DNA from: Nocardioides sp. Soil774
Lineage (GTDB): Bacteria > Actinomycetota > Actinomycetes > Propionibacteriales > Nocardioidaceae
Assembly (NCBI RefSeq): GCF_001428125.1
Contig: NZ_LMSM01000007.1
Span: forward strand, 1-34,731
Length of the DNA: 34,731 nt
Reading direction: 5' to 3'
The translations under genes and the position numbers were made by a program. A model generated the notes under the pieces. That model worked only from the letters and a program-made list of their open reading frames with translations, was not told the DNA's origin and did no database searches. Of the stretch, positions 15,954 to 23,794 are shown piece after piece; the stretch's first letter is position 1; every line of letters begins with the position of its first letter.

Positions 15954-16418
15954 GTGACCACGCCTGGCGACGAGAGCCGCACCGAGCTCGCATGGCGCGA
16001 GATCGTCGAGCACTACGGCGAGCGCGTGGTGCTGCCCGACGACGAGGCACCGGCCGGCGCTGCACCCCGTGCGGCTCGCGCCCACGAGCCGGTCGAGGGT
16101 CCGACTCCCGAGGCGCTCGCCGACGACCTGGTCGACGACGACGAGGTCTCGATCCGCGAGGACGCGATTGCCGAGGCCGAACGGTTCCGCCCACCCGCGC
16201 CCCCGCCGCTGCCCCGCCCCCGCACCTGGCAGCGAGGCGTGGCCTGGGCCGGCATCTTCGTCGCGCCGCTCATCGCGCTGGTCATCGCCCTGTTCTCGAT
16301 CTACGTCGCGCCGCTCGTGGGGTGGGCGCTCGTCGCCTGGTTCGTCGGGGGGTTCGCCTACCTGGTCCACGAGATGCCTCGCGGACGTGACCCCTGGGAC
16401 GACGGTTCCCGGGTCTGA
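15954..16418 (+). CDS. Small membrane protein of unknown function, two C-terminal helices
   Basis: A 154-aa protein. Residues 1-95 are hydrophilic, acidic and Pro/Ala-rich, with PEALADDLVDDDEVSIREDA at about 56-75 and a PPAPPPLPRPR stretch at about 85-95. Two transmembrane helices follow (roughly 101-120 and 122-140), then a short tail, PRGRDPWDDGSRV. This layout is common in actinobacterial proteins annotated only as membrane proteins, with the N-terminal part in the cytoplasm. It diverges from the hydrolase gene by 84 bases. Its last 61 bases overlap the 3' end of the convergent membrane protein gene. Confidence 0.82.
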   Translation: MTTPGDESRTELAWREIVEHYGERVVLPDDEAPAGAAPRAARAHEPVEGPTPEALADDLVDDDEVSIREDAIAEAERFRPPAPPPLPRPRTWQRGVAWAGIFVAPLIALVIALFSIYVAPLVGWALVAWFVGGFAYLVHEMPRGRDPWDDGSRV

Positions 16419-17734
16419 GAGGGGTCATCCGCCGGCCACCCCACCCCGGCGAGTAGCAGCACCGCCCCGATCATTGCGTAGTAGTTGAGGAACGCCTGCT
16501 TGGCGATCACCACGGTCGCCAGCAGCCCCAGGCCGACGCACAGGGCGAAGGCGGTCGGCCCCGGCTTGGCGCGCGCGGCCACCAGCGCCGACGCCACCAG
16601 CCCGACGAGCAACGAAACGGTTGTCAGTGGTGAGGGGATCTCGCCGGCGACGGACTGGACGAACGGCAGCAGCGAGACCGCGTCCTCGCGGAACGGCTGG
16701 ATGAGCTGAAACTCGACGGCCGACCGCACGAACGCATCGGGGTTGAGCACGACGAACGGCGTCACCACTATCAGACCGACAGCGACTGCCCCCAGCACGA
16801 CCCTGGCCCCGACGCTCCGCAATATCGGCCAGAGTGCCGGGACGAAGACGACTGAATACTGCTTGGACGCGAAGAACAGCCCGAGGCTGGCCGCCAACAA
16901 CGAGCCGTGATGGCGGTGCATGCTCCACCATGCGAGAGCGAAGATGCCTACCATCACCGCTTCAATCCAGTAGTTCGCGATGAGAAACGGCGTCGCCGGG
17001 CTGAGCGCAAGCACCACGATCGCGACGCGCCCGAGACGGTCGATGGCCACCTGCCAGCCCAGCACCAGTGCCAGCGCCACCCCGGCGGCGTGCATCCATA
17101 CGGCGTCGGCCAGCAAGTGGGCTGGGAGGTCGAGGAGAAGAACGGCAGGCAGGTAGGGGTAGCCGACGACGACGCGGCCGTCCTGCACCACACCGGGACC
17201 GTAGAATCGGGCGGACTCACCGGGCTCGTATACGTCGGAGATCGTGATGGCGTAGGGCGACTGGCCATGGGCCAACGCATCCAGCCCACCCCGCACGAAC
17301 AACTTCACGTCGATGGGCTGGTCCCACCCAGCGATCACGCCCCACAGGAGGATCGCGCACCCAGCCGCCAGAAGACCCAGCGTGACGCAACCGGGAGGCC
17401 CGCTCCCAAGGACCACCCGTGCTCCTGCGACCACCGTCACTGAGGCCGAGGCGGCGACGAGCGGCGCGGCCGCACCCTGAGCCAGGGAGATGCCGGCGCA
17501 CAGCAGCACGCCGACCAGCGAGGCGAGCGCCATCAGCCACAGCACCGGCCATGCAGGCACGTTGCGCGATGGGCCGCGAACGCCTCGCAGGACCGCCAGT
17601 CCCAACGCTATGAGCAACAAGCAGTAGGCCAACGAGAGCGTCGGACGTGACGTCCAGGGGCACAGCAGGCACACCGTGCCAGCGACGAGGGTCGCAGCGC
17701 GGGCCGTTGAAGGTCTCGAATCGTCCTCTGGCAC
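16358..17734 (-). CDS. Second GT87-like polytopic membrane protein
   Basis: About 458 aa with ten or more hydrophobic helices. It resembles the GT-C membrane glycosyltransferases of the GT87/DUF2029 kind. Supporting features are KLFVRGGLDALAHGQSPYA (about 158-176), the typical 'aL..G.nPY' loop after the first helices, and GRVVVGYPYLPAVLLL, similar to the YPP segment of the other family member at 11400. An FASKQYSVVFVPAL helix follows. The acceptor and donor are unknown. I chose the GTG at 17734 because CATACT, a near-match to -10, stands six bases upstream. The C-terminal tail overlaps the convergent small membrane protein gene by 61 bases. It shares a 31-base intergenic region with the divergent cyclodeaminase gene. 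Confidence 0.78.
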   Translation of the reverse strand: MPEDDSRPSTARAATLVAGTVCLLCPWTSRPTLSLAYCLLLIALGLAVLRGVRGPSRNVPAWPVLWLMALASLVGVLLCAGISLAQGAAAPLVAASASVTVVAGARVVLGSGPPGCVTLGLLAAGCAILLWGVIAGWDQPIDVKLFVRGGLDALAHGQSPYAITISDVYEPGESARFYGPGVVQDGRVVVGYPYLPAVLLLDLPAHLLADAVWMHAAGVALALVLGWQVAIDRLGRVAIVVLALSPATPFLIANYWIEAVMVGIFALAWWSMHRHHGSLLAASLGLFFASKQYSVVFVPALWPILRSVGARVVLGAVAVGLIVVTPFVVLNPDAFVRSAVEFQLIQPFREDAVSLLPFVQSVAGEIPSPLTTVSLLVGLVASALVAARAKPGPTAFALCVGLGLLATVVIAKQAFLNYYAMIGAVLLLAGVGWPADDPSQTREPSSQGSRPRGISWTR

Positions 17735-17740
17735 CGGGTG

Positions 17741-17746
17741 AGTATG
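17741..17746 (-). promoter_or_regulatory. Possible -10 element of the GT87-like gene
   Basis: CATACT on the minus strand lies six bases before the GTG at 17734. It departs from TANNNT at the first base. Confidence 0.3.
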
Positions 17747-17753
17747 GCAAGGA

Positions 17754-17759
17754 TACAGT
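17754..17759 (+). promoter_or_regulatory. -10 element of the ornithine cyclodeaminase gene (leaderless)
   Basis: TACAGT is followed by six bases and the GTG at 17766. Its -35 region must overlap the start of the divergent gene. Confidence 0.5.
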
Positions 17760-17765
17760 CGCTCC

Positions 17766-18998
17766 GTGGGTGCGAAGGAGACGGTCGAGGTCACTGGCCA
17801 CCTGATGGACAGCGGCCTCCTGTCGCGCATCCTCGACGACATCCGCGACTACGGCGGCGACTACGTCCTCGACCGCTTCGACGTCGGCCACGACGCCCAC
17901 GACCCGAGCAGCGCCCTGATCACGGTCGAGGCCGCCGACGAGGAGAGCCTCCAGCGCCTGCTGATGCGCCTGCAGACCAGGGGCGTGAACGCGATGGCCT
18001 ACGGCGAGGCGACGACGCTGCTCGCGGAGCAGGACGGCGTGCTCCCCGACGGCTTCTACTCCACGACCAACCTCGAGACCCGGGTGCTCCTCGACGGCGC
18101 GTGGCACGACGTGGAGAACCCGGAGATGGACTGCGGCCTCGTCGTCGACGAGCACGCCGGGGAGACGCGGATCCGCACGGTGCCCATGTCGGACGTCCGG
18201 GCCGGAATGCGCATCGTCGTGGGCGCGGCGGGCATCCGGGTGCCGGCGCCGTCCCCCGTCGGCGCCGCCGAGACCTTCGCCCCGGCCGAGGGCGACGCGG
18301 CGGAGCGGCCGCAGACGGTGCTGGTGCGCCAGGTGGCCGACGGGATGCGCGAGGCGCGCGCCGCCGGCAGGCGCATCCTCTGGGTGGCGGGGCCGGGCGT
18401 CGTCCACACCGGGGCGGTCCCGGCGATGGTCGCGCTGATCGAGGCTGGGTTCGTCGACGTCCTCTTCGCCGGCAACGCGCTCGCGACCTACGACATCGAG
18501 TCGGCGCTCTACGGCGCGAGCCTCGGCATCGAGGTCTCCACGCAGGGCGGCTCGCACGGCCACGAGCATCACGTGCGCGCGCTCAACACCGTCAGGAAGG
18601 CGGGCTCCATCGCAGCCGCCATCGACGAGGGCACGCTGACCAGCGGGCTCATGCACGCCCTGGTCACCCACCACAAGCGCTTCGTCCTGGTCGGCTCGGT
18701 GCGCGACGACGGCCCCCTCCCCGACGTTCACACCGACGTCCTCGAGGGACAGCGCGCGATGCGGGCGGAGGTCCACGACATCGGCTACTGCCTGATGATG
18801 GCCACCCACCTCCACTCGGTGGCGACCGGCAACATCCTGCCGGCGACCGTGCCGCTGGTGTGCGTCGACCTCGACGCCGCGACCGTCACCCGGCTCGCGG
18901 ACCGCGGGTCCAGCCAGGGCCGCGGCATCGTCACCGACGTCGGGCTCTTCCTCGAGCAGCTCGCCCTCGAGCTCGCCCCGGACTACCGCCTCGGCTGA
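17766..18998 (+). CDS. Archaeal-type ornithine cyclodeaminase (TIGR00300 / LOR-SDH family)
   Basis: A 410-aa protein of the family first annotated as 'LOR/SDH bifunctional enzyme conserved region' and later tied to NAD-dependent conversion of ornithine to proline and ammonia in archaea; it also forms the C-terminal part of cyanobacterial ArgZ/AgrE. The N-terminal conserved domain (about 5-100) includes VEVTGHLMDSGLLSRILDDI and GGDYVLDRFDVG. The catalytic/NAD-binding part (about 200-405) has VAGPGVVHTGAVPAM, LFAGNALATYDIES, VGSVRDDGPLPDV and GIVTDVGLFLEQL. No arginine dihydrolase domain is attached. It would feed proline from ornithine in the cytoplasm. The start is a leaderless GTG. The gene overlaps the convergent glucokinase gene by 16 bases. 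Function in this organism is inferred from family. Confidence 0.85.
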   Translation: MGAKETVEVTGHLMDSGLLSRILDDIRDYGGDYVLDRFDVGHDAHDPSSALITVEAADEESLQRLLMRLQTRGVNAMAYGEATTLLAEQDGVLPDGFYSTTNLETRVLLDGAWHDVENPEMDCGLVVDEHAGETRIRTVPMSDVRAGMRIVVGAAGIRVPAPSPVGAAETFAPAEGDAAERPQTVLVRQVADGMREARAAGRRILWVAGPGVVHTGAVPAMVALIEAGFVDVLFAGNALATYDIESALYGASLGIEVSTQGGSHGHEHHVRALNTVRKAGSIAAAIDEGTLTSGLMHALVTHHKRFVLVGSVRDDGPLPDVHTDVLEGQRAMRAEVHDIGYCLMMATHLHSVATGNILPATVPLVCVDLDAATVTRLADRGSSQGRGIVTDVGLFLEQLALELAPDYRLG

Positions 18999-19951
18999 GC
19001 GTCTGCGACCCCTGACACCAGCAGCGCGGCACCGATCATCCCGGCCTCCGGGCCCAGCCGGGCCGCCACGAGGTCCGGCACCGTGCGGTGCGCGGCACCG
19101 ACGAGCGCACGACGCAGCGCCGCCCGGGCCGGGTCGAGCAGCTTGTCGCCGGCGGCCGAGACGCCCCCGCCGACGACCACGACCTCCGGGTCCAGTGCAG
19201 CGACGAGGTTGGCCGTGCCGACGCCGAGCCAGTCCCCCACCGACGCGAAGGCCTGCCGGGCGACGAGGTCGCCCTCCTCCGCCGCCGCGGTGACCATGGG
19301 ACCGGTCACGTGCTTGGGGCGCCCACCGCTCATCTCGCTCAGCACCGAGGGCTGCTCGCCCATCAGCGTCCGGGCGTTGCGCACCAGCGCGTTGCCCGAG
19401 GAGTACTGCTCCCAGCACCCGCGCCGTCCGCACTCGCAGGGCTGGCCGTCGGGCACGACCTGCATGTGGCCGAACTCCCCGGCCATCCCGTTGGCCCCTC
19501 GCAGCACGTGCCCGTCGACGAGCACCGCCCCGCCGATCCCGGTGCCCATCGTGACCATGAGCGCCGACGAGGCACCCCGCGCGGCCCCGTGGTGGGCCTC
19601 CGCCCGAGCCGCGCAGTTCGCGTCGTTGTCGAGCACGACGGTGCAGCCCAGCCGCTGCTCCAGCACCTCACGCAGGGGCTCGCCCTGCCAGGGCAGGTGC
19701 GGGGCGAACATCACCCGCTCGCCGCGGGGATCCACGAAGCCCGCGGCAGCGACCCCTACCCCGGCGAGGCGGCGCCCCGCAGCTGCCTCCACGACTGCCT
19801 CGACCAGCGCGTCCTCCACCTGGCCGGCGACCACGCGGCGCCCCGGCGTCGTACGTCGTGCCGTGCCCGAGACCACGCCTGCGCGGTCCACCACCCCGGC
19901 CAGCACCTTCGTGCCGCCGATGTCGACGCCGACCACCACGCTCGCGCTCAT
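18983..19951 (-). CDS. glk: ROK-family glucokinase
   Basis: Phosphorylates glucose with ATP (or possibly polyphosphate) in the cytoplasm. At 322 aa it has the ROK layout: ATP loop VGVDIGGTKVLAGV (7-20), sugar-binding and catalytic DNDANCAA (108-115; Asp110), MGTGIGGAVLVDG (135-147), and the zinc site EFGHMQV...CECGRRGCWEQ (His162, Cys172, Cys174, Cys179). No N-terminal helix-turn-helix is present, so this is a kinase and not a ROK repressor. Actinobacterial relatives (GlkA of Streptomyces) also take part in carbon catabolite repression. ATG at 19951 is preferred to 19960 because GAGGA lies eight bases before it. The gene diverges from tadE. Confidence 0.94.
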   Translation of the reverse strand: MSASVVVGVDIGGTKVLAGVVDRAGVVSGTARRTTPGRRVVAGQVEDALVEAVVEAAAGRRLAGVGVAAAGFVDPRGERVMFAPHLPWQGEPLREVLEQRLGCTVVLDNDANCAARAEAHHGAARGASSALMVTMGTGIGGAVLVDGHVLRGANGMAGEFGHMQVVPDGQPCECGRRGCWEQYSSGNALVRNARTLMGEQPSVLSEMSGGRPKHVTGPMVTAAAEEGDLVARQAFASVGDWLGVGTANLVAALDPEVVVVGGGVSAAGDKLLDPARAALRRALVGAAHRTVPDLVAARLGPEAGMIGAALLVSGVADAQPRR

Positions 19952-20000
19952 GGCCGACATCCTCGCGCACTCGCCGGATGGGCCGACTGGACCACTCGTC

Positions 20001-20027
20001 TAGTCACTTATGACCATCTTGCGTCAC
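20001..20027 (+). promoter_or_regulatory. Possible regulator site upstream of tadE (TAGTCAC motif)
   Basis: TAGTCACTTATGACC begins at 20001, and a second GTCAC follows 20 bases later (20023-20027). The 7-mer TAGTCAC also stands upstream of cpaB and flp. The distance from its end to the proposed tadE -10 is 70 bases. Confidence 0.4.
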
Positions 20028-20077
20028 CACCCCGCCGAAGTGCCGTCAAACGAGCGACAGCCGAGGTCGGCGACTCC

Positions 20078-20083
20078 TACGGT
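20078..20083 (+). promoter_or_regulatory. Proposed -10 element of tadE
   Basis: TACGGT would start transcription near 20090, leaving a leader of about 26 bases that contains the Shine-Dalgarno sequence GAGGAAAGG. No good -35 was seen, which would fit an activated promoter. Confidence 0.35.
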
Positions 20084-20115
20084 GTAGGGCGGGTCATCTC
20101 GAGGAAAGGCACTTC

Positions 20116-20544
20116 ATGCGCAGGCGCAGTCACACACACGGTCGCACCGAGAGAGGTGCCTCCGCGGTGGAGTTCGCGCTCGTCGTGATCCCCCTGTTGA
20201 TGATCGTCGCCGGAATCATCAACTTCGGCTTCGTCTTCGCGCAGCAGCTCGCCCTCGACAACGCCGTGCGTGCGGGAGCGCGGGCCGGCGTCGTCGACAC
20301 GGGCAACGACCCGGCCACCGTCACGCAGACCGAGTGGGAAGCCGCTGCTATTGGGAGGGACCTGACCAGCGGTTTCAGCGTGACATACGGCCCCCGGAAC
20401 ACGTGTGAGGACAGCACCTTCGGCGACAGTCTGATAGTCAAAGGTGCCGTGAACTCGCGGTTCATCATCCCATGGCCGATCCCAGGGGTTCGGCAGTCGG
20501 TCAACCTTTCCAGTCAAGCGGAGTTCCAGTGCGAGTACGAGTGA
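20116..20544 (+). CDS. tadE: TadE-family minor pilin (Flp/Tad pilus)
   Basis: A 142-aa pseudopilin-like protein of the TadE family. After a basic leader of 14 residues, RG|ASAVEFALV (13-23) gives a prepilin peptidase site with Glu at +5. The hydrophobic helix EFALVVIPLLMIVAGIINFG (19-38) and AQQLALDNAVRAGARAGV (42-59) follow, the latter being the family signature. The rest would be outside the membrane, with two Cys (in NTCED and FQCEYE). A clear GAGGAAAGG precedes the ATG. It probably caps or stabilises the Flp fibre. Its stop overlaps the GTG of the next gene (GTGA), so the two are translationally coupled. Confidence 0.9.
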   Translation: MRRRSHTHGRTERGASAVEFALVVIPLLMIVAGIINFGFVFAQQLALDNAVRAGARAGVVDTGNDPATVTQTEWEAAAIGRDLTSGFSVTYGPRNTCEDSTFGDSLIVKGAVNSRFIIPWPIPGVRQSVNLSSQAEFQCEYE

Positions 20545-21734
20545 CAGAATCCCGCAGTGACGAGCGAGGCGTCGTGGCCGTGCTCGTCGCCATCCTGGCA
20601 GTCTTTCTCATCGGCCTCTCGGCATTCACCATCGACCTCGGTGCTGCTTACGTGAGCAAGCGCAACCTGCAGAAGGCCGCCGACGCCGGCGCCCTCGCAG
20701 GTGCGCAGGCGCTCACCAAGTTTCCCGGGACGTGCAACTCCGTGGCGTCCAACTCCACAGCCGTCGCTGCCGCCCACCAGGCGGCCATCGACATCGCCAA
20801 GAAGAACTATCCGGACCCGAGCTGGGTAGAGGACACGACGTGGGGGGTGAAGTGCGACCCGCGGCTGAAGGTGCTGCTGGTCACCTTCGGCAACTCGGGG
20901 ACCACGAAGGCCCAGTTCACCGGCGTCTTCAACGGTCGACGCGAGCTGACGACCAATCGCGGCTCGGAGGCGACCGTCGACGTGGCGCCGGGCGTTAAGG
21001 AAGGGATGCGGCCGCTCGCACTGTGCTCGGCCTCCTTCGACCCCGCCTATATGGACCGCAGCGGCGACTTCGTCCGCATCCACTTCCCGGGCGCGGGCCG
21101 GGTGCCGCCGGCGGCATGCAACGTGAACCTGTCCGGCAACTGGTGGCTCACCGACTGTCCTGGCGAACGCACCGGAGCGGCGGGCGGGCCGGGCGGGCTC
21201 GAAGACCAGATCCGCAACGGATGCCAGGATCCTGTCTCGGTCATTCCCGGGCAGGACGACGCGACCACGCCGGGTGCACTTACCGTCGTCCTCGACGATG
21301 CATGCCCCACGGCCCCGCAGTACTCCGAGACCTGCATGAGCGGCAACCCTGGCAACATCACGCAGGGCCACACCCCCGAAGCGTGGGAGGACTTCATCGA
21401 CAGCGGCCAGGAGGGCGTCTTCCCGGTCTTCTGCGCGCCCACCTCTTGCTCGGCCGTGACGGCAACCGGCAACGGCACCAACACCATCTTCCCCGTCTAC
21501 AAGCTCGTGAGCGCGTACATGTGCGGCTTCCACTTCGACGCGGCCAACCGCTACGACTCGTCGCACGCCAACTGCAGCGGCAATCCCTTCCCGACAATCG
21601 GCGACAACACGTCGAACAACTACTTCGTGTTCAAGATCGTCAATTTCCGCACGAGCATCTCCAACAGGGAGTCCGAATGTGCTCTGGGGGCGGAGTGTGA
21701 CGGCGGGCTCCGGCGCACCCGCCTCACTGGCTGA
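20541..21734 (+). CDS. TadG-like Flp pilus protein with a Cys-rich extracellular domain
   Basis: A 397-aa protein with the N-terminal TadE/TadG-like domain. DERGVVAVLVAILAVFLIGL (7-26) is the membrane anchor, followed by AFTIDLGAAYVSKRNLQKAADAGALAGAQ with the invariant AADAGALAGA. The remaining 330 residues should be extracellular and carry 14 Cys, enough for seven disulfides; no vWA domain is visible here, unlike proteobacterial TadG. I chose the GTG at 20541 because it overlaps the tadE stop and places the helix near the N-terminus; the GTG at 20529 is an alternative. The C-terminus (ECALGAECDGGL and beyond) shows no sign of truncation. It probably works with TadE as a minor pilin or surface-exposed adhesin. 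Confidence 0.83.
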   Translation: MTESRSDERGVVAVLVAILAVFLIGLSAFTIDLGAAYVSKRNLQKAADAGALAGAQALTKFPGTCNSVASNSTAVAAAHQAAIDIAKKNYPDPSWVEDTTWGVKCDPRLKVLLVTFGNSGTTKAQFTGVFNGRRELTTNRGSEATVDVAPGVKEGMRPLALCSASFDPAYMDRSGDFVRIHFPGAGRVPPAACNVNLSGNWWLTDCPGERTGAAGGPGGLEDQIRNGCQDPVSVIPGQDDATTPGALTVVLDDACPTAPQYSETCMSGNPGNITQGHTPEAWEDFIDSGQEGVFPVFCAPTSCSAVTATGNGTNTIFPVYKLVSAYMCGFHFDAANRYDSSHANCSGNPFPTIGDNTSNNYFVFKIVNFRTSISNRESECALGAECDGGLRRTRLTG

Positions 21735-21765
21735 CAGCCTCGGACTCTCGACGGCGCGGCTTGCC

Positions 21766-22149
21766 CTACTCGGACGGCCACTCGCCGTCGAGATCGATGT
21801 GCTCGACGTCCACCGACCCACCCTGGGGGGGTTCGACGTTGGCCATGAAGGCGGCAGCAGCCTGGACCAGCGACGCGGCGGCGCTGCCGAGGTGACCGGT
21901 CACCTCCGGGCTCAGACGCCGTACGGCGTGGATGGTGCGGCACAGCGGGCAGACGGTGCACTCCGCGGATCCGGTGGCGAGGTGCTCCTCGAGGTCGTGC
22001 GCCGCAGCTGCCGCCTGGGCGGCGAACCCGCCGAGGCCCTCGCCGGCGTCGCCGGCATGCTCGCGCGCCCAGCCGGACAGGGCACCGAGGAGCTTGGCGG
22101 CCTCCTCTCCCAACGACCCGACCTCGTGCGCGTCCGCCCCGTCGCTCAC
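21766..22149 (-). CDS. Small conserved helical protein with a CxxCxxC motif
   Basis: 127 aa of unknown function, mostly Ala-rich amphipathic helices. The central motif AECTVCPLCRTIHAVRRLSPEV (about 63-84) has three Cys in CxxCxxC spacing and could bind zinc. The segment from there to VQAAAAFMA is recognisable in similar small actinobacterial proteins next to ArsA-like ATPases. The C-terminus is acidic (DVEHIDLDGEWPSE). Its start overlaps the end of the ATPase gene by four bases (ATGA), so the two are coupled and probably work together. No membrane segment is present. Confidence 0.78.
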   Translation of the reverse strand: MSDGADAHEVGSLGEEAAKLLGALSGWAREHAGDAGEGLGGFAAQAAAAAHDLEEHLATGSAECTVCPLCRTIHAVRRLSPEVTGHLGSAAASLVQAAAAFMANVEPPQGGSVDVEHIDLDGEWPSE

Positions 22150-23339
22150 GTGACCTCCCCCGCCGACATCTCGGACCCGCGCTCGGTGAACCTCACCTGG
22201 AGCTGACCGTCGTGCACCCGCGCACCGGCCACCCGGTGCCTCGCGAGCCCCGTGGGCAGCGTCAGCAGGCGACGATACGACCCCACCGAGACCACGAGCT
22301 CGTCGCCCTTGCGCGCGAGACGCACGTCGTCACGACTCGCGAGTGGGAGGGGCAGCGCCATCACCACGCCGTCGCCCTGCTGCCGCACCTGCATCGCGGG
22401 GCGCTCGTTCCCCGAGGCCAGCGGGTCTACGTCGCCGTAGACCGCGGCCGCGAGGTCCAGCAGCTCGTCGTGCCCCACCGGCTCGACGTCGCGGTAGACC
22501 GAGGTGCGCAGGTCGAGGCCGGCGAAGGAGTCGGCGGCGTCGACCAGCACCGCGCGCTGCGCCGCCACCCACGTCGAGCGCCACGCGTCGGCTCCGCCGT
22601 CGGGGAAGACGCGGTTGACGATCGCGGCATCCACGGCATAGCCGAAGAGGCTGAGGAACGTGTAGGCGCGCCGGGCCTCGGCCAGCACCACTGACTCCGG
22701 GGTCAGCACGAGCCGCACCGAGGCGTCCGGGCCGGTCAGCAGGGCGCGTACGTCGTCGAGCTCGGCGTGCAGGCGCTCGATCCCGTCGAAGAACAGGTCA
22801 CCGGGCATCGGCACGCCGGCCGCCCGGGTCAGCACCGGCTTGAGCGCCTTGACGACCCGGCGCTGGGCGGGGTGGACCCGGTCCATGTACCACCCGAGCG
22901 CCTCGGGGAGCGCGAGCAGGCGCAGGGTCTCGGCGGTCGGCGCGCAGTCGACGACCAGCACGTCCCACTCCCCCGACCGCGCCCGGGCACGCACCTCCAG
23001 CAGTGCCAGCACCTCCTCGGCACCGGGGATCACGGTGAGCTCCTCGGCGGTCACCGGGTCGACCCCGGCGGCGTCGAGCACGCTGAGCAGGTAGCCCTGG
23101 ATGTCGCCCCACGAGCGCTCGAACCGCTCCTGTGCGTCGACGTGCTGCACCCAGAGACCCGGCACCGCCTCGGTGGGCTCGGTGGAGGCAGGCACGTCGA
23201 GCGCGTCGGCCAAGGAGTGCGCGGCGTCGGTCGACAGCACCAGGGTCCGGTGGCCGGCCGCCGCGGTGGCGCACGCCGTGGCCGCAGCGAGCGTCGACTT
23301 GCCGACGCCGCCCTTGCCGGTGAAGAGGAGGATCCGCAC
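22146..23339 (-). CDS. ArsA/GET3-family ATPase
   Basis: A 397-aa ATPase of the deviant Walker A family. The P-loop is LFTGKGGVGKST (5-16), with signature Lys in GKGGVGKS. The switch segment STDAAHSLADAL (36-47) and the VVDCAPTAETLRLL motif (129-142) are typical of ArsA/GET3 proteins. The last 90 residues, beginning around AMQVRQQGDGVVMALPLPLA, look like the HSP20-like beta-sandwich that closes many bacterial ArsA homologues. No arsenite transport or resistance genes are nearby, so arsenic resistance is unlikely. A role in membrane-protein handling or lipid-linked cargo is possible. It sits 11 bases after the SRPBCC gene and overlaps the next gene, giving a three-gene operon. The start is a GTG. 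Confidence 0.9.
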   Translation of the reverse strand: MRILLFTGKGGVGKSTLAAATACATAAAGHRTLVLSTDAAHSLADALDVPASTEPTEAVPGLWVQHVDAQERFERSWGDIQGYLLSVLDAAGVDPVTAEELTVIPGAEEVLALLEVRARARSGEWDVLVVDCAPTAETLRLLALPEALGWYMDRVHPAQRRVVKALKPVLTRAAGVPMPGDLFFDGIERLHAELDDVRALLTGPDASVRLVLTPESVVLAEARRAYTFLSLFGYAVDAAIVNRVFPDGGADAWRSTWVAAQRAVLVDAADSFAGLDLRTSVYRDVEPVGHDELLDLAAAVYGDVDPLASGNERPAMQVRQQGDGVVMALPLPLASRDDVRLARKGDELVVSVGSYRRLLTLPTGLARHRVAGARVHDGQLQVRFTERGSEMSAGEVT

Positions 23340-23350
23340 GGACCCGGGTG

Positions 23351-23788
23351 TCAGCGCTGCTCGACGCGCTTCTTGAGACCCTTCAGCGCGGTGTCGATGA
23401 GGATCTTCTCGCCCTTGCGCTTCAGCATCCCGATCAGCGGGATGCTCACGTCGAGGGCCAGGCGGTAGGTCACCTCGGTGCTGCCGTCGCCGCGGCCCAC
23501 CAGCGTGTAGGCACCGTCGAGGGCCTTGAGCATCTGCCCCTCGACGAGGGTCCAGGTGACCTCACGGTCACCGTCCCAGTCGTAGGCCAGGGTGTACTGG
23601 TCCTTGATCGGCGAGACGTCGAGGGCGAAGTAGACCTGCGCGGCCCGACCGCCTGCACCCGGCGCCGTGACCTCTGCCTGCTGCACGCCCTTGGCCCACT
23701 CGGGGTAGGACTCGAAGTCGGCGATGACGGCCATCACGTCGGCCGGAGGGGCGTCGATCGTGATCGACGAGGAGGTCTGTTCGGCCAT
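23351..23788 (-). CDS. SRPBCC / polyketide cyclase-like lipid-binding protein
   Basis: A 145-aa START-like protein. It opens with SSSITIDAPPADVMAVIADFESYPEWAKGV (about 6-35), the standard SRPBCC entry strand and helix pair ending in the YPEW motif, and closes with the long C-terminal helix KRKGEKILIDTALKGLKKRV. Such proteins hold hydrophobic ligands in a cavity; the ligand here is unknown. Its position upstream of the ArsA-like ATPase and divergent from an acyl-CoA synthetase suggests a lipid link, but that is inference. TAGGCT lies six bases before the ATG, so the operon probably begins with a leaderless message. Confidence 0.88.
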   Translation of the reverse strand: MAEQTSSSITIDAPPADVMAVIADFESYPEWAKGVQQAEVTAPGAGGRAAQVYFALDVSPIKDQYTLAYDWDGDREVTWTLVEGQMLKALDGAYTLVGRGDGSTEVTYRLALDVSIPLIGMLKRKGEKILIDTALKGLKKRVEQR

Positions 23789-23794
23789 GGCCGG

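Noticed and set aside
21660..21734. Possible frameshift at the end of the TadG-like gene
   Set aside because: The last residues keep a paired-Cys pattern (ECALGAEC) that looks like a natural domain end. No alternative frame continues a recognisable domain.
22146..23339. Arsenic resistance role for the ArsA-like ATPase
   Set aside because: No arsenite permease, reductase or ArsR regulator is nearby, and relatives in this position are general ArsA/GET3-like proteins.
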